The notes beneath the pieces were generated by a model. It was given only the letters and a program-made list of their open reading frames with translations, had not been told where the DNA came from and did no database searches. A stretch of DNA of 22,485 nucleotides from CAZUEG01 sp043798775 (lineage in GTDB: Bacteria > Patescibacteriota > Minisyncoccia > Minisyncoccales > GWA2-46-15). Made by a program: the position numbers and the translations under genes. Below are positions 21,460 through 22,485 of this stretch, one piece after another; position 1 is the first letter of the stretch; the number at the start of each line of letters is the position of its first letter. The stretch lies in NCBI GenBank assembly GCA_043798775.1, contig JAZDOL010000081.1, positions 1 through 22,485 of the forward strand, read 5' to 3'.

Positions 21460-22302
21460 ATGACAAAGACAAGGACAAATTCCACCCAATTGCCTAGCTA
21501 TCAAGAGTTATGCGACATACTTGCACATGAAGCGCCACGTCCGATTCCTCAAGAAAGGCAACAGAACCACTATAGCGATTTTACTACCATACGAGCACTT
21601 CTTAATTCCTACGGTCTCCCAACGAAATTTTTCAATCATGGTATTAATTTTGTAGATTTGAAAGACGAAACCATTTTTGAGGAAGTATTGATGTTGTTCA
21701 GCGAGTTAGAAAAAAATATTTTGCGCACACAAGACAGCTCGACCCAACAATCTCTTTTTAACAATATATACAACTACCTTTCGGAAGCCGACAAGCCCGA
21801 GCAGGCAGACATTATCTTTGTTTTTGGCTCGAAAGTGCCACTCCGCACAGAAAAGGCGATTCGGCTTTACAAAGAAGGATATGCTCCGAGAATACTCTTG
21901 AGTGGGAAAGGACCATTCTATGAACACTATAATGGAGAAAAGCCGGAAGCAGAGATGTTGGCGCAGTATGCTATGGATAGAGGAGTGCCAAGCGATGCGC
22001 TTATTCTTGAGGGTGAGTCGATCACAGTACCCGACAATGTGAAACGGTCGCTCAATCTTGTCGAAGAGAGGGCAATACCATGCGGTCGGATTATTTTAGT
22101 GAATTCTCCATTTTCACAGCGAAGGGGTTGGGCACATTTCAGTAAGATGAGTAAAAAGGGGACTAAATTTTTTCGTAGTAATACAGATACCGTGTCCAAG
22201 AAATACTCTATGGATGGGTGGTATCGCGATGAAACTGGGGTGAGGGTGATTATAAAAGAATTCTTTGGCTTAATGGTGAGCGAGATGCTTAACACGTCTT
22301 AA
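21460..22302 (+). CDS. DUF218 (ElyC/SanA/YdcF-like) family protein
   Basis: Members of this family act at the cell envelope (SanA, ElyC) or bind nucleotide-type ligands (YdcF). Their enzymatic activity is poorly known. The Rossmann-like DUF218 domain occupies the C-terminal half: IIFVFGSKVPLRTEKAIRLY near residue 117, then RILLSGKG (145-152), a VPSDALILEGESITVPDN stretch and IILVNSPFSQRRGW near 210, the usual order. The first 110 residues are unrelated to the domain and contain no membrane anchor, so this is a cytosolic version. The length of 280 aa exceeds that of YdcF (266). TATAAT (21404-21409) lies about 50 bp upstream, overlapping the stop of the broken GIY-YIG gene. No SD is seen. Confidence 0.87.
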   Translation: MTKTRTNSTQLPSYQELCDILAHEAPRPIPQERQQNHYSDFTTIRALLNSYGLPTKFFNHGINFVDLKDETIFEEVLMLFSELEKNILRTQDSSTQQSLFNNIYNYLSEADKPEQADIIFVFGSKVPLRTEKAIRLYKEGYAPRILLSGKGPFYEHYNGEKPEAEMLAQYAMDRGVPSDALILEGESITVPDNVKRSLNLVEERAIPCGRIILVNSPFSQRRGWAHFSKMSKKGTKFFRSNTDTVSKKYSMDGWYRDETGVRVIIKEFFGLMVSEMLNTS

Positions 22303-22388
22303 ATGTTCAGCAATCGAGACGCATCAGTGAGACACTGCCAAAAGCCCTAAATTTCCCCTTAAAATCTTGGTTCCAGACCGAGGATCAC

Positions 22389-22460
22389 AGCCATTCGACT
22401 CACTTCGTTCGCTCATGGCTATAGCCATTCGACTCACTTCGTTCGCTCATGGCTATAGCC
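22389..22460. repeat. 34-bp palindromic direct repeat, two copies
   Basis: Two identical adjacent 34-bp units (22389-22422 and 22423-22456) each carry AGCCAT and ATGGCT as inverted ends around CGACTCACTTCGTTCGCTC. A third copy starts with AGCC at 22457 and then diverges. The remaining gap from 22303 holds no gene. GAGTGAGT at the window end repeats part of the inner sequence. Confidence 0.85.
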
Positions 22461-22485
22461 GATGAGTCAAATGTCCTGAGTGAGT

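Overview
The window looks like a chromosomal segment of a Patescibacteria (Candidate Phyla Radiation) bacterium. The evidence is an AT-rich genome of short, simple proteins, a membrane-anchored VirB4/VirD4-type ATPase flanked by unrecognised charged proteins, scattered household genes that are not in classical operons, and intergenic palindromes. UGA and UAG are used as normal stops. Almost no gene has a Shine-Dalgarno sequence: starts are A-rich (often AAAAAT-ATG), and several ATGs lie 4-5 bases after a -10 box, suggesting leaderless mRNAs. I could not run a database search, so the lineage is an inference.

Layout. 1-2000: a penicillin-binding transpeptidase. 2000-6900: a plus-strand block with a 123-aa charged protein, a GC-rich structured intergenic element with a perfect anti-SD complement, an 808-aa secretion/conjugation-type ATPase, a 538-aa coiled-coil protein with a disordered tail, and a 71-aa protein. 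6900-9280: a palindromic repeat, tRNA-Glu(CTC), then small accessory genes (four-helix-bundle S23-like, SMI1/KNR4-like, HD hydrolase, unknown). 9285-12995: an amino-acid permease, a CaCA cation exchanger, rmuC, rplU and a bidirectional terminator. 13005-18062 (minus strand): recR, dnaB, cysS, a PIG-L deacetylase and a small Cys-rich protein. The Cys-rich gene is the only one with a strong SD. Its promoter abuts a 37-bp tandem hairpin array.

18388-22485 (plus strand): gtrA-dnaX, translationally overlapping. Next is an HTH plus LAGLIDADG-like gene whose last codons and stop lie inside tRNA-Gln(TTG). After the tRNA come four related stem-loops with compensatory changes, then a GIY-YIG gene frameshifted by an extra 7-bp tandem unit, then a DUF218 (SanA/YdcF-like) protein and a 34-bp palindromic direct repeat.

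The core genes serve replication and repair (dnaB, dnaX, recR, rmuC), translation (rplU, cysS, two tRNAs) and the envelope (PBP, GtrA, DUF218, PIG-L). The most unusual area is 20141-21408: a putative selfish-type gene with an operator-like palindrome shares bases with a tRNA and is followed by an undescribed stem-loop array and a possibly phase-variable nuclease gene.
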